Assembly (NCBI RefSeq): GCF_004210305.1
Contig: NZ_SCFB01000007.1
Coordinates: 62,001 to 126,000, forward strand
Source of the DNA: Candidatus Finniella inopinata
Lineage (GTDB): Bacteria > Pseudomonadota > Alphaproteobacteria > Paracaedibacterales > CAIULA01
Length of the DNA: 64,000 bases
Direction of reading: 5' to 3'
The notes under the pieces are model-generated. The model worked only from the letters and a program-made list of their open reading frames with translations, did not search any database and had not been told where the DNA came from. Below are positions 34,872-44,427 of this stretch, piece after piece (positions within the stretch are counted from its first letter, which is position 1; each line of letters begins with the position of its first letter). The position numbers and the translations under genes are program-made.

Positions 34872-37808
34872 TTGTACAATTGTGGCTTTACCGTGCATCA
34901 TTTATTATATTTTCTTTCCTTATTTGCCCTAACCGCCACGCCTGTCTTTCCCTCCTCGCAAAGTCCATATCCAGCCCATCTTAAAAGCGCTCTTTTACCG
35001 TACCAGGTACACCCAGACGATTGGTGGGAGGGGAAATTCACCTTAAAAATGGGCCAAGAAGTTTATGGAATGTCTGTCGACGAGATCAAACAAAAACGGA
35101 CGGCTCAAAGCCAAAAAAGTGCGGCCATTTTTGAAAATTTGTACAACGAGAAAAACGGCACAATCCCCTTGAAAACCCACCGGTTATGGCTGACAAGCCA
35201 AGAAAACCCTTTTGAGGCTGACCCACACCATTTACAGTCTTATGTTCAAAGCATCAAACGATTAATAGCCCTGCCGTGGGAGCATCATTTTTGGTGTTTG
35301 CGGGCAGATCAAATCCCCAAAACCATTCAATTTTTGAAAGACAGCAAAGCCGACATTCATATTCATGAACTGAATGAGATTTTGCCCCAGATGAAGGGTC
35401 GCCACCTTTACCAAGCGTATTATGACCACAAACATTTTTGCCTGGCTAGCCATATCGTGCGCCATAATATTGTTTATCTGAACGGGGGCATTTATGCGAA
35501 TCTAGGTACTTTATTGCAGGAGGACCTGACGCCGTTTGCGAAAGCCTATGACCACATATGGTCGTCTAATGGGAAATGTCTTAGCCAATCTTTTTTCGGC
35601 TATCAACAAAATGATCCGATTATAAAGGCCTATCTAGACAGCCTTGATCGGCTGCACCAAATGCCTAAAGCAGCTAAAGATCTGACTCCAACTTTTGAAA
35701 CCCAACGGTTTTGGTGTGAAGAACCTCATTTGATGGCGTGTATCGACAAATTCAGCATGGACAATATTCGATTTTTGTTTGTTCCAGAGGGGGATAAAAG
35801 TCTGATGACCATAAGCCATGCGCAATCGTGGCGAAGAGGAAACCTTTTCGGGAACGCCACCATTCTTGAAGGGAAAATCAATATTTTAGAGATTGACCCT
35901 GCATCCTCGTCAGCACGCCCCATCAACCCATATGTGCGCAAATTGTTGGCAGATCCTTATGATAAAAGCACAGGAAATTATGCCTATTACAGCCATTTTT
36001 TTACCAACGTTTATGAAAAACTTTTCTCAACAACGGTTGATAACGTGCGCGAAAAAAGGACCCGGCTGTTGCAACGGACCCGATCTATCCTGGACGTCCT
36101 GCATGAAACGGGGTCCAAGCGGTTAAGTCCTATTCCCTATCTGACCCATCGGATCTGGCTGACCAGCGACGCGAATCCTTTTGAGGTACCGGAAGATCGC
36201 TTGAGTTTGTATTTTCAAAGCCTTAAGCAGTTAAAATCGGCAAAGTGGGTGCACCATTTTTGGTGTTTGGATCCTGCTAAAATTCCCACAACCATCAAGA
36301 TTCTTGAGCAATCGGATTGCGGCATTCAAATACACAAACTGGATGAGGTTATGCCTTCTTTTCGGGCCAGGGATATTTTTTGGCGCCTCTATCAGGCAAA
36401 ATATTACACAGCCGCCAGCGATATCGCACGTTTTAATATCATCAATCTAAAGGGTGGGGTGTACAGTGATTTCGGCGTCGAATACAACACGGACCTTGGC
36501 CCTTACGTGGAAAGATTTGACTATATTTTTGGTCAAGAAGGGTTCCTGGCTGGAACCAGTTTTTTGGCAGCCCCAAAAAACTCTCTCGTTATCAGCAATC
36601 TATTAAGGTTCCTAGATACCGTGGACCGGGTTCATCCAGACTTTAGAAATTTTGGCGATGGAATTGCGACCCCCCCGTGGACAGCGCTTGGCATTTTGAC
36701 GGTGATGATGGATCTTCATACACGGCAGACAGACCGCATTCTCCCCTGCCCTTATGGCTCAGATTCTTTGGTCAAGGCGAACCATATGGCCAGTTGGTTA
36801 GGCGACGGGAAGTTTGGTCAAACGTCGTTGGAACGGCAGCCGATATCCCCCGAAATTATCTTTGGCGACAGATCCTTGTTAGCCAAACCTTATCGAATGA
36901 GCTTTACAGAGGATGCGTTGTTAGAACGCTTTACATTACCCGTGGCCAAAAGTTTGTATAAGGTTGAAAAAGCCCAGTTAGAGGAAAAACGCCAGGCGCT
37001 GTACCAAGGCTTTAAAGACACCTACTACAATCTGCAGGCGGGGCCCAACGGCGCCCCCATACCCCAAATCAGCCATAGAACGTGGATAACCAGCGAGGAC
37101 AATCCTGTCGAAGTTCCGGTTGATCGTTTGAACATATACCTTGATAGCATTCAAATGCTGGATGCTTCGCCTGGCTGGCAACATATTTTTTGGTGTATGG
37201 ATCAAACGCACTTGCCTCAGACGGTGAAGTTTCTACAAGAAGCAAAGGACCGTTTGGGCCTCAATATCCAAATCCGTGACATTAAAGATATTTTACCGTC
37301 CATGAGAGGGCGATCTATTTTTGAGGCTTTTTACAACGATAAACGCTTTTGTAACGCCAATGATATTTTCAGGTTAAATGTACTGCACAACCAAGGCGGG
37401 ATTTATGCAGACATGGGGTGTACATTTTTAAAAGATTTGACACCTTTTCTTGAGATTTATGATCGTCTGTTTTTTCTGTACGATTGGGGAAATATTGATC
37501 ATGGTGTGTGTGCTGTAAAACCCCATGATGATATTCTTGATCGCTATCTAAACAGCTTAGAAACTCTGCATCTTTTACCTAAATCAGTTAAAACCCTAAC
37601 CTCTTCGGCATCCAGCCAATTGACCTGGACAGGGTCCCATCATTTGATGATCATGTTAGATCTGTTCAGTAAGGAAACAGATAAGATTATGTTCATACCC
37701 GAAGGGCAATTTCTAACAATTAAACAATCCCACAGTTGGGGCATCTCAGCTAAGTTTGGCAACAAGTCAATTTTGGAATCGAAGGTTGATGTATTTCATC
37801 TGGTATGA
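34872..37808 (+). CDS. Secreted protein with three tandem glycosyltransferase-like (DXD sugar-transferase) domains
   Basis: The 978-residue product has a signal-like N-terminus (HHLLYFLSLFALTATPVFPSS). It holds three copies, ~315 residues apart, of one domain related to Gly_transf_sug/GT32 and toxin glycosyltransferases. Each has H-R-x-W-(L/I)-T-S-x-x-N-P (about 102, 425, 732), a W.H.FWC strand, and the sugar/metal site. That site reads SHIVR...GGIYANLG in copy 1 (~194-213), SDIAR...GGVYSDFG in copy 2 (~516-535) and NDIFR...GGIYADMG in copy 3 (~829-848). Copy 1 lacks both aspartates and is probably inactive. The start is TTG at 34872 or GTG at 34893. It may be an exported effector; no partner is known. 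Confidence 0.72.
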   Translation: MYNCGFTVHHLLYFLSLFALTATPVFPSSQSPYPAHLKSALLPYQVHPDDWWEGKFTLKMGQEVYGMSVDEIKQKRTAQSQKSAAIFENLYNEKNGTIPLKTHRLWLTSQENPFEADPHHLQSYVQSIKRLIALPWEHHFWCLRADQIPKTIQFLKDSKADIHIHELNEILPQMKGRHLYQAYYDHKHFCLASHIVRHNIVYLNGGIYANLGTLLQEDLTPFAKAYDHIWSSNGKCLSQSFFGYQQNDPIIKAYLDSLDRLHQMPKAAKDLTPTFETQRFWCEEPHLMACIDKFSMDNIRFLFVPEGDKSLMTISHAQSWRRGNLFGNATILEGKINILEIDPASSSARPINPYVRKLLADPYDKSTGNYAYYSHFFTNVYEKLFSTTVDNVREKRTRLLQRTRSILDVLHETGSKRLSPIPYLTHRIWLTSDANPFEVPEDRLSLYFQSLKQLKSAKWVHHFWCLDPAKIPTTIKILEQSDCGIQIHKLDEVMPSFRARDIFWRLYQAKYYTAASDIARFNIINLKGGVYSDFGVEYNTDLGPYVERFDYIFGQEGFLAGTSFLAAPKNSLVISNLLRFLDTVDRVHPDFRNFGDGIATPPWTALGILTVMMDLHTRQTDRILPCPYGSDSLVKANHMASWLGDGKFGQTSLERQPISPEIIFGDRSLLAKPYRMSFTEDALLERFTLPVAKSLYKVEKAQLEEKRQALYQGFKDTYYNLQAGPNGAPIPQISHRTWITSEDNPVEVPVDRLNIYLDSIQMLDASPGWQHIFWCMDQTHLPQTVKFLQEAKDRLGLNIQIRDIKDILPSMRGRSIFEAFYNDKRFCNANDIFRLNVLHNQGGIYADMGCTFLKDLTPFLEIYDRLFFLYDWGNIDHGVCAVKPHDDILDRYLNSLETLHLLPKSVKTLTSSASSQLTWTGSHHLMIMLDLFSKETDKIMFIPEGQFLTIKQSHSWGISAKFGNKSILESKVDVFHLV

Positions 37809-37882
37809 TTTTTTGTTTAACCATTTGTTCACCCTTCTGAGTCTAAAATAAATCTTATAGTTTTTTATAAGGTATATTAAAA

Positions 37883-40069
37883 ATGAATCGACGTTGTGGT
37901 GCCGTATTGTGTTTATCGTTAAGCTTTTGTGCACCTTTATGTGCTCTTACCTCCTCCACTTTAGATGGACCATCTTATTTTAATTCGGGAAAGATAAAAG
38001 CCAATATATACCATGCCTTCGACTTGGCTTATGTGACGGTGAATCCTTTGATACCACCGACCTTTGAGGGGGCTAATACAACGCCGATCAATGACAGGCT
38101 AAAGTATATCGCGAGTAAGGGGTACACTCACATACAGATTTCACCGCCCATTCAAACAACACCAAGCGTCCAATACCATGACGCTTGGTGGGTTTCCTAT
38201 AAACCGCTGATCTGTGATTTAGGCTATGCTGCTGACGCCTCCACATCCCCTTATTACCAAAAAGAGCTAGAGGCAGCAGCGGTCGTTTTAGGAAAACCAT
38301 TAAAAGATTATTCCACGTATGGGGTAAAAATTAAGATGAGTGATGAAACCGAACGGGTGGTTGGATACCGGTTGGGATCGGATCGCTATGGTTCCGCTGC
38401 AGATCTTGTAACTTTGATCAAAAATGCAAAAGCATACAATCTTGGCATTATTGTCGATGTGGTTTTTCACCAAATTGGATGGCAAAACGAGGAGTTCTCT
38501 GAGAACCCTGTTGGCTATACTTTCCATGCCGTTAACTGTTCCGGACCCAAGATTGGATCCATTAAGACCACCGGCATCGGTCTTATTGACCAAAGTAGCC
38601 TTTCCAACGTGCATTTAAATTCAAAAGTGAGCAGCTTGAAGCCAAAACCTTTAGTGTCTGCAGCATCTGTTGAAGCAACCCCCACAGAGACGACTACAAC
38701 AGAAACTTCAACAGGAACGACTTCTGCTGAAGCAGCTCTTGTTGAATCAGCTCCTGTTGCTGCTCCAGCTCCGGTTGAAGTCATTCCAACACCTGCAACA
38801 AATTTCATTGTTCCCTTTGATCCTTATAATCGGGATGTTTGGCAACACGGACCTGTTCTGAATGTTAATGATCCTATGGTACAAACAATGGCCGTAGGGT
38901 ATCTGCAGCTGCTCCACGATATAGGTGTTGTAGGGCTGCGTTTGGACCACGTCATAGCTACAGCTAATGAAGGTGGATTGGGGGGGCTTTGGGCCATTTT
39001 AGCAAAAAGCCCTGATTTTCCTTTTGGGTACGCAGAAGTTTGGAGCGGCAATCTAAAGCATCTTCCAGCTTTTGGCCCCGTCTTTCCTTTGGAAGATTTT
39101 GTATTTCATTTTCGATTAGCCGAATGCTTTGTTGCCTATGATAAAACAGTTGATCTGACTAAGCCCGAGGCCATTGGTAATATGCCTGCCGTCACATTTT
39201 CTGTAAATCATGATATTTATCCAAAAGTTGGCAATACCTTGAAAAACGGATTTTACAGCAGATCCCAACATCCAGACGATGATTTTGATAAAGCCCAATC
39301 TCACTTAGCGATTGCCTATTTATGCGCAAAACGAGACGGATCTCCCCTTATCTTGCGTTTTGAAGATGAAAGGGACAATAAGAAATTAATTCAACGGGCT
39401 TTGGCTTTCCGCGTTTTAATGGAAGAAAAGAATGCACCACACGAATATATCGTTAAATTAGCAGACGACGTATTTTTAATTGCGCGTCAGTTTGGTTTTG
39501 TTGTCATCAACAGAGGAACAACTCATTCTTACAGGTTAAATCAAGGGATTATTAGAGATAAATTTATTCCGAGCGTTTACATTCCCGATGGATCCTATGA
39601 CGACTTGATCGACCTTGGAACCGAACGCAGGGGGAATTACCAACTGTCTAATTTAAACATTGAAGTTAGCCCCATGGACGCAAAATTTTTGGTTCTGAGC
39701 AAACCTACCTATGAGCAAAAGTCTTATGACATAGTCTTCAAGACAGTGTGCGGTGCAACACAACCAACAGACCAAGTTTGTGTTGCAGGAAGCCACCCTG
39801 TGTTGGGAGATTGGTGGGTGCGATTTGATCTTTTGAACGGGATGACGTGCAGTCAATCTGCATCAAATTTGGGTGGACTTTTTCCCAATTGGCAATCGAG
39901 GCCTTTACGGTTTCCGGCAGGAACAAGTTTTGGTTATAGGTTTGCAATATCGAATATCGGTGGCGTAGCTAACACAGGTGTTATTCGACAATCGGAAAAG
40001 GGTGGAGAGCGGCACTATATGGTTAACGGTGATGCAACCGTACCAGAAAACCCACCTGCGGCGTGGTAA
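37883..40069 (+). CDS. Secreted GH13 alpha-amylase-like enzyme with C-terminal CBM20-like domain
   Basis: GH13 enzymes cleave alpha-glucans such as starch or glycogen. The 728-residue product has a signal peptide (VLCLSLSFCAPLCA) and the four GH13 regions: GIIVDVVFHQ (~188-197, variant of DxVxNH), GLRLDHVIA with nucleophile D355, YAEVW with acid E385, and FSVNHD with D444. A T/E/A/P-rich low-complexity insert (~250-310) interrupts the domain between regions I and II. The C-terminal ~110 residues resemble a CBM20 starch-binding domain (VFKTVCGATQPTDQVCVAGSHPVLGDWW, then RFPAGTSFGYRFA). AAGG precedes the ATG. The enzyme is probably exported to attack host glucan, which is an inference. Confidence 0.82.
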   Translation: MNRRCGAVLCLSLSFCAPLCALTSSTLDGPSYFNSGKIKANIYHAFDLAYVTVNPLIPPTFEGANTTPINDRLKYIASKGYTHIQISPPIQTTPSVQYHDAWWVSYKPLICDLGYAADASTSPYYQKELEAAAVVLGKPLKDYSTYGVKIKMSDETERVVGYRLGSDRYGSAADLVTLIKNAKAYNLGIIVDVVFHQIGWQNEEFSENPVGYTFHAVNCSGPKIGSIKTTGIGLIDQSSLSNVHLNSKVSSLKPKPLVSAASVEATPTETTTTETSTGTTSAEAALVESAPVAAPAPVEVIPTPATNFIVPFDPYNRDVWQHGPVLNVNDPMVQTMAVGYLQLLHDIGVVGLRLDHVIATANEGGLGGLWAILAKSPDFPFGYAEVWSGNLKHLPAFGPVFPLEDFVFHFRLAECFVAYDKTVDLTKPEAIGNMPAVTFSVNHDIYPKVGNTLKNGFYSRSQHPDDDFDKAQSHLAIAYLCAKRDGSPLILRFEDERDNKKLIQRALAFRVLMEEKNAPHEYIVKLADDVFLIARQFGFVVINRGTTHSYRLNQGIIRDKFIPSVYIPDGSYDDLIDLGTERRGNYQLSNLNIEVSPMDAKFLVLSKPTYEQKSYDIVFKTVCGATQPTDQVCVAGSHPVLGDWWVRFDLLNGMTCSQSASNLGGLFPNWQSRPLRFPAGTSFGYRFAISNIGGVANTGVIRQSEKGGERHYMVNGDATVPENPPAAW

Positions 40070-40220
40070 TGAAACAAACTGATTTGAAGAGAGGGGCATC
40101 GAGCTCGAAGGAATAAAAAACACCAATAGGTGAGGTAGGTGAAAAACACCTGTTCACAAAACCCCCATACCCTTTATAGTGCGGTTATAAATTTGACGCG
40201 TACAATTTGTGGGGGTCAGT

Positions 40221-41516
40221 ATGAATCAAAAAAAGCTTTTAGCAGCTTGCGCCATTGGAAATATTATCGAATGGTACGAATTCATGATATTCGGCTATTT
40301 TGCCGCCATCATTGGAACTTTGTTTTTCCCATCATCATCTTCCCTGGGTTCTCTGTTCAAAGCCTTTGGCGTTTTTGCCATAGGCGTTTTGGTGCGCCCG
40401 CTGGGGGGGATTCTCTTTGGACACATCGGCGACAGATTTGGCCGAAAAACAGCACTTCTTGTGTCCATTTACCTTATGTCCGTTCCCACAGTCGCCATTG
40501 GCTTATTACCCAGCTATGAAAGCATCGGTATCTTTGCGCCCATCGCCCTTTTGTGTATTCGTGTTTTACAGGGGCTGTCTATGGGGGGGGAATATGCAGG
40601 AACCATTGTCTATTTAGTGGAAAACACAAAAACATCAAAAAAAGGCCTTTATGGAAGCCTAGCTGCCTTTAGCCTTGTTCTTGGAATGGCGGCGGGATCC
40701 CTTGTTTTTGCCGTATTCCATGCCTTATTAACAAAACAGCAATTGCTTGATTGGGGTTGGAGAATCCCCTTTTTGCTAAGTATTGTGGGATTAGCTTGGG
40801 GACTTTACCTAAGGGTAAAATTAGAAGATTCTGGGGTTTTTACAGAACTTAAAGAAGCTGGTAATTTGGCAAGAATTCCTATAAAAGAAGCCTTCTCAGA
40901 AAGTTCAAAACCGTTGTTCCAAACCGTCCTTATCCAGTGCCTACTTGGCGTTGGCATGTACACAATGACGATATTTTACGCAAACTATGCAAGGGAGCAT
41001 TTTGCCTCTCTTAGCTCTGTGTCCCCTATTCTGCTGAATACACCAGGCGTTATAGCCATTGGATTGGCTGCTATAGTGGCGGGTAAATTTTCAGACATCT
41101 TTGGAAGAAAAAACGTCCTTCTTTATTCAGCCATCTGCTCGTTTTTTGTCTCATATCTGACTATTCCCTTGATAACCCATGGCTCGGTAGAGTCATTTTT
41201 TATGGCCCATATCATGTTATCAACTTTGACAGGCTGTTTTTTGGGCTCGATTCCGTCCTTCTTGGCGGAAAGCTTTCCCACAAAAACACGTTACACATGT
41301 GTGGCCTTAAGCAACAATTTAAGCATGGGAATTTTTGGGGGCACGGCACCCATGGTGATTACCTACTTGATTGATAAATTTCACGACCCCGTCATCCCGA
41401 ATTATTATCTGATGGTAAGCGCCTTGATCACGGTTTTAAGTATATATTTCTCTAAAGATAAGAGGCTATCGCCAGATAAGGAGCTCAGCTATGCGAGGGA
41501 ATTCAAACATAATTAA
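40221..41516 (+). CDS. MFS transporter, metabolite:H+ symporter (ProP/ShiA-like)
   Basis: This 12-helix inner-membrane symporter belongs to the MHS group that imports compatible solutes, organic acids or shikimate-type metabolites. The ~431-residue protein shows the group N-terminus AACAIGNIIEWYEFMIFGYFAA, the MFS loop motif GHIGDRFGRKTALL, RVLQGLSMGGEYAGT, WRIPFLLS, and KFSDIFGRKN in the second half. ATG at 40221 has a strong GGGGG site; the upstream GTG is not needed. The cupin gene overlaps its end by 26 bp, implying one operon with the LuxR-type gene. The substrate is not readable from sequence. Confidence 0.85.
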   Translation: MNQKKLLAACAIGNIIEWYEFMIFGYFAAIIGTLFFPSSSSLGSLFKAFGVFAIGVLVRPLGGILFGHIGDRFGRKTALLVSIYLMSVPTVAIGLLPSYESIGIFAPIALLCIRVLQGLSMGGEYAGTIVYLVENTKTSKKGLYGSLAAFSLVLGMAAGSLVFAVFHALLTKQQLLDWGWRIPFLLSIVGLAWGLYLRVKLEDSGVFTELKEAGNLARIPIKEAFSESSKPLFQTVLIQCLLGVGMYTMTIFYANYAREHFASLSSVSPILLNTPGVIAIGLAAIVAGKFSDIFGRKNVLLYSAICSFFVSYLTIPLITHGSVESFFMAHIMLSTLTGCFLGSIPSFLAESFPTKTRYTCVALSNNLSMGIFGGTAPMVITYLIDKFHDPVIPNYYLMVSALITVLSIYFSKDKRLSPDKELSYAREFKHN

Positions 41517-41904
41517 AAACCTTCACATTGTACCAAGGGAACTATTGAGCCATGGAAAAAAAGGATCAGAGTCTTTAAGTTACAAGGCCCCCATTAAAAA
41601 TTTTGCAACCCATCCAGTATTGAAGGATTATTTTAAAGAAAACTCAGGTTTTCTTTCCATTCAATGGGTTAGAATTAGCCAGAATGAACAGGTTGATATT
41701 CACGAACACGACGTGGATACCCTTATGATCGCCTGTGCCGGAACATGTTTATTGACCGGTGAAGTCAACAAGGTTTTTAAAGAGGGCGATACTGTTTTGA
41801 TTCCCAAGAATTTTAAGCACGGATTAAGCAGCTATGGGGGTGAATTATTCTGGGGACTTTCTCTAAGATTTTGTGCTACAACCCAACTATTGGAACAAAC
41901 TTAA
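41491..41904 (+). CDS. Small cupin-domain protein
   Basis: The 137-residue protein carries a single cupin barrel: the HEHDVDTLMIACAGTC strand with two histidines and an acidic residue for metal, and EGDTVLIPKNFKHGL with the second histidine. Such proteins are sensors, isomerases or dioxygenase-like enzymes. The gene overlaps the transporter end and is followed 48 bp later by a LuxR-type regulator, so it may bind the transported compound or adjust its metabolism. No signal peptide. Confidence 0.75.
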   Translation: MRGNSNIIKNLHIVPRELLSHGKKGSESLSYKAPIKNFATHPVLKDYFKENSGFLSIQWVRISQNEQVDIHEHDVDTLMIACAGTCLLTGEVNKVFKEGDTVLIPKNFKHGLSSYGGELFWGLSLRFCATTQLLEQT

Positions 41905-41952
41905 ACGTTTCTTTTAGGTAGCGTATAGTACCGAAACTTGGGCTTTGAGAAT

Positions 41953-42795
41953 ATGTCTTTCAATGGTGAAAACAGTATTTCTGTGGCGTATAATGAAAGT
42001 GTGCAGCTCACTCTTTTGGATATTTGCGCCCCCTTATTTCAAACGTTTGGCCTGATGACCTTTGGGTACAAAAGGATCTTTAAAGACGGTTCCTACCTTT
42101 TCTTGTCCACAAACACTCAATGGCAATCGCACCATCTTTATGAAATTCATAACCATGGCCAGTTCTTTAAAAATGCCATGTTAGAATGTGCCGACACACC
42201 AGAATTCGCCTTTTATAGAACCATGTGGCCCTCCTCTCCCTCCGACCATTTTCTGCAATCGCTTAACCAATATGGCATGTGGAACGGAATTAACTTTTAC
42301 AGGAAAAAAGACGACAGCATCGAACTTTGGACATTTTCAACTAACCCAGAACAGCATCAAGATCCCAACAGTTACATAAAAATTCTTAACCATTTAGAGC
42401 GCTTCATTGCATTCTTCAATGTAAAAGCCTGCAACATTATCGATGTTTCTGATAAAAAAAAATTGGCTAAGTTCAAAGATGGGCTGGATCTTGTATTGAT
42501 TGATGAAGCAGGCGTGACATCAATCAATACGGAATTTTTTTTAGACGCCACAAAAATAAATAACATTCCAATCTTAGTTGGCTCTCAATTTGTGCAGCTT
42601 TCTAAAAGGGAAACCGAATGCCTTAGGCTTATCGCTTACGGAAAAAGCGCGAAAGAAGCCGCTCATATTCTAAAAATATCACCCAGGACTGTCGAAGGCC
42701 TGCTTGTGAATGCGAAACTAAAGGCGGGAGCTTTGAACATGTCTCAAATGACATCATCTTTTCACCAATCATGTTCTTTAATGGGAATAAAATAA
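41953..42795 (+). CDS. LuxR-type transcriptional regulator with unrecognised sensor domain
   Basis: The C-terminal ~60 residues form a LuxR/FixJ helix-turn-helix (LSKRETECLRLIAYGKSAKEAAHILKISPRTVEGLL), which binds DNA as a dimer. The N-terminal ~200 residues look like a PAS/GAF-like alpha/beta sensor (FGLMTFGYKRIFKDGSYLFLST, FYRKKDDSIELWTFST) and do not show the full set of acyl-homoserine-lactone binding residues. ATG at 41953 is preferred over a TTG five codons earlier. It likely controls the transporter-cupin operon to which it belongs. Confidence 0.78.
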   Translation: MSFNGENSISVAYNESVQLTLLDICAPLFQTFGLMTFGYKRIFKDGSYLFLSTNTQWQSHHLYEIHNHGQFFKNAMLECADTPEFAFYRTMWPSSPSDHFLQSLNQYGMWNGINFYRKKDDSIELWTFSTNPEQHQDPNSYIKILNHLERFIAFFNVKACNIIDVSDKKKLAKFKDGLDLVLIDEAGVTSINTEFFLDATKINNIPILVGSQFVQLSKRETECLRLIAYGKSAKEAAHILKISPRTVEGLLVNAKLKAGALNMSQMTSSFHQSCSLMGIK

Positions 42796-42825
42796 CTTTT
42801 GTGTCAGCGACAAAGAATGGGGTAT

Positions 42826-43425
42826 ATGATTCACAAAATTGTTGTCGCGTCAACCAATGAAGGCAAAGTCAAAGAGGTCAAAGGCGTTCTGGATACGTTA
42901 AAGGACTTAGAGTTTGCGGTTGAGTCATTGCGTGATTATGCCATCACTGAACCAGACGAGCCCTACAATAGTTTTTTGGAAAATGCTGTTCACAAAGCCA
43001 AATATTATGCGAAGCATATCCAGCAACCAACGCTCTCAGACGATTCTGGCTTGTGTATTCAACCACTTGCTGATTTTCCGGGGGTAAAAACCAAGGACTT
43101 GGTTGAAGAGTGTGGAACCTTGAAAAAGGCTTTTGCCAGATTGGCAGGCCTGTTAAAAGACCACAAGAAACCAACGGCTTATTTTAACTGCGCAATGGTT
43201 TTGTATATACCCAAAACGGACGTTCTAATACCTTACGAGGCCAAAATGCATGGCACCATTACCTTCCCACCAAAAGGCACACAAGGTTTCGGTTTCGATC
43301 CGATTTTCATCCCCGAAGGATTCGATCAAACGCTGGCCGAACTTGGTGACAGTGTCAAAAACCAAATAAGCCATCGATCAAAAGCCCTTAAAGGGTTGGT
43401 GGAAAAGTTGCGACAGGGACTATAA
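42826..43425 (+). CDS. rdgB: RdgB/HAM1 non-canonical purine NTP pyrophosphatase
   Basis: RdgB hydrolyses dITP, ITP and XTP to monophosphates to protect the nucleotide pool. The ~199-residue protein matches the family length and motifs: IVVASTNEGKVKEVKGVL at the start, SFLENAVHKAKYYA, the LSDDSGLCI active-site motif, GFGFDPIFIPEG, and ISHRSKALKGL at the end. ATG at 42826 follows AATGGGG and agrees with the family start. Confidence 0.9.
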   Translation: MIHKIVVASTNEGKVKEVKGVLDTLKDLEFAVESLRDYAITEPDEPYNSFLENAVHKAKYYAKHIQQPTLSDDSGLCIQPLADFPGVKTKDLVEECGTLKKAFARLAGLLKDHKKPTAYFNCAMVLYIPKTDVLIPYEAKMHGTITFPPKGTQGFGFDPIFIPEGFDQTLAELGDSVKNQISHRSKALKGLVEKLRQGL

Positions 43426-43545
43426 TCTGCGGTTATTTAAAGCTTTCAGATAATTTTCTTATATTTCTTGGTTTCCCTTTAAAATAAGCTTTATACCCCT
43501 GGAATCCACAAAGGTTTTAAAAATTTGTTAATCTTCTTTATGCTA

Positions 43546-44390
43546 GGGCGTGTCATCAATTGAATAAGTCATAGATTTCTGTTTTAATTGAGAAAAATTT
43601 TACGAGGTTTTTTTCGGTGAGACGCTACGCATTACGGGATGATCAATGGGATCGCATTAAGGGTATGCTACCTGGAAGGGAAGGATATGTTGGTGCAACA
43701 GCAAAAGACAATCGCCTATTTATAGAAGCCGTTCTATATCGATATCGAGCTGGAATTCCGTGGCGTGATTTACCGGAACGTTTTGGGGATTTTAGAGTTA
43801 TTCATCTACGCCATTCGAGGTGGAGCCAATCAGGTGTGTGGAAGAAAATTTTTGAGCTATTAAGCCAAGATGCTGACAATGAATACGCTATGATTGATTC
43901 AAGTATAGTGCGTGCTCATCAGCACAGTGCTGGTGCTAAAAAAAAGAATTCTCAGCTGACCAAGCGATTGGACGAAGCAAAGGAGGATTAAGCACCAAAA
44001 TTCATGCCACCTGTGATGCGTTGGGAAATCCAACAGGGTTTTATTTAACAGCCGGACAAGATCACGATTTAGAAGGTGCCGATGCCTTAATAGATAACCT
44101 TACGCAAGCTGGTGCCGTCTTAGCTGACAAGGCTTATGACGCAGACGAACGTATGAGAAAAAAACTTGAAGAGAAAGGATGTGAGGCGGTCATTCCCCCA
44201 AAAAAGAATAGGATCAACCCTTGTTCGTATGATAAAGACCTCTACAAGGCCCGGCACCTCATCGAAAACTTCTTCGACAAACTTAAACAATACAGAGCCA
44301 TAGCCACTCGATATGATAAAACAGCTCGAAACTTCCTGGGAGCCATACATTTGGTTGCTGCGGCTATTTGGCTTAATTGATGACACGCCC
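43546..44390 (+). mobile_element. IS5-family (IS427 group) insertion sequence, 845 bp
   Basis: Perfect 16-bp inverted ends GGGCGTGTCATCAATT (43546-43561) and its complement (44375-44390) enclose a two-frame transposase. A TA duplication flanks it (43544-43545 and 44391-44392) within a CTAG-like target. It lies between rdgB and the PaaK-like gene and interrupts no visible gene. Confidence 0.92.
43617..44380 (+). CDS. IS427-type transposase in two frames joined by a probable -1 frameshift
   Basis: The first frame (43617-43991, GTG start) encodes the N-terminal part (YALRDDQWDRIKGMLPGREG, AGIPWRDLPERFG) with the first catalytic D in AMIDSSIVRAHQHS. The second frame encodes KGGLSTKIHATCDALG, LADKAYDAD and the RHLIENFFDKLKQYRAIATRYDK end with the catalytic E. 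The overlap contains an A8 run (43938-43945). Slipping back one base there gives KKKEFSADQAIGRSKGGLSTKIHA, which matches the continuous family sequence. The fused protein is about 254 residues. Confidence 0.87.
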
Positions 44391-44427
44391 TAGTTTGGAA
44401 AGTAAAAGTTTTTAAAAGTAGGCAAAA

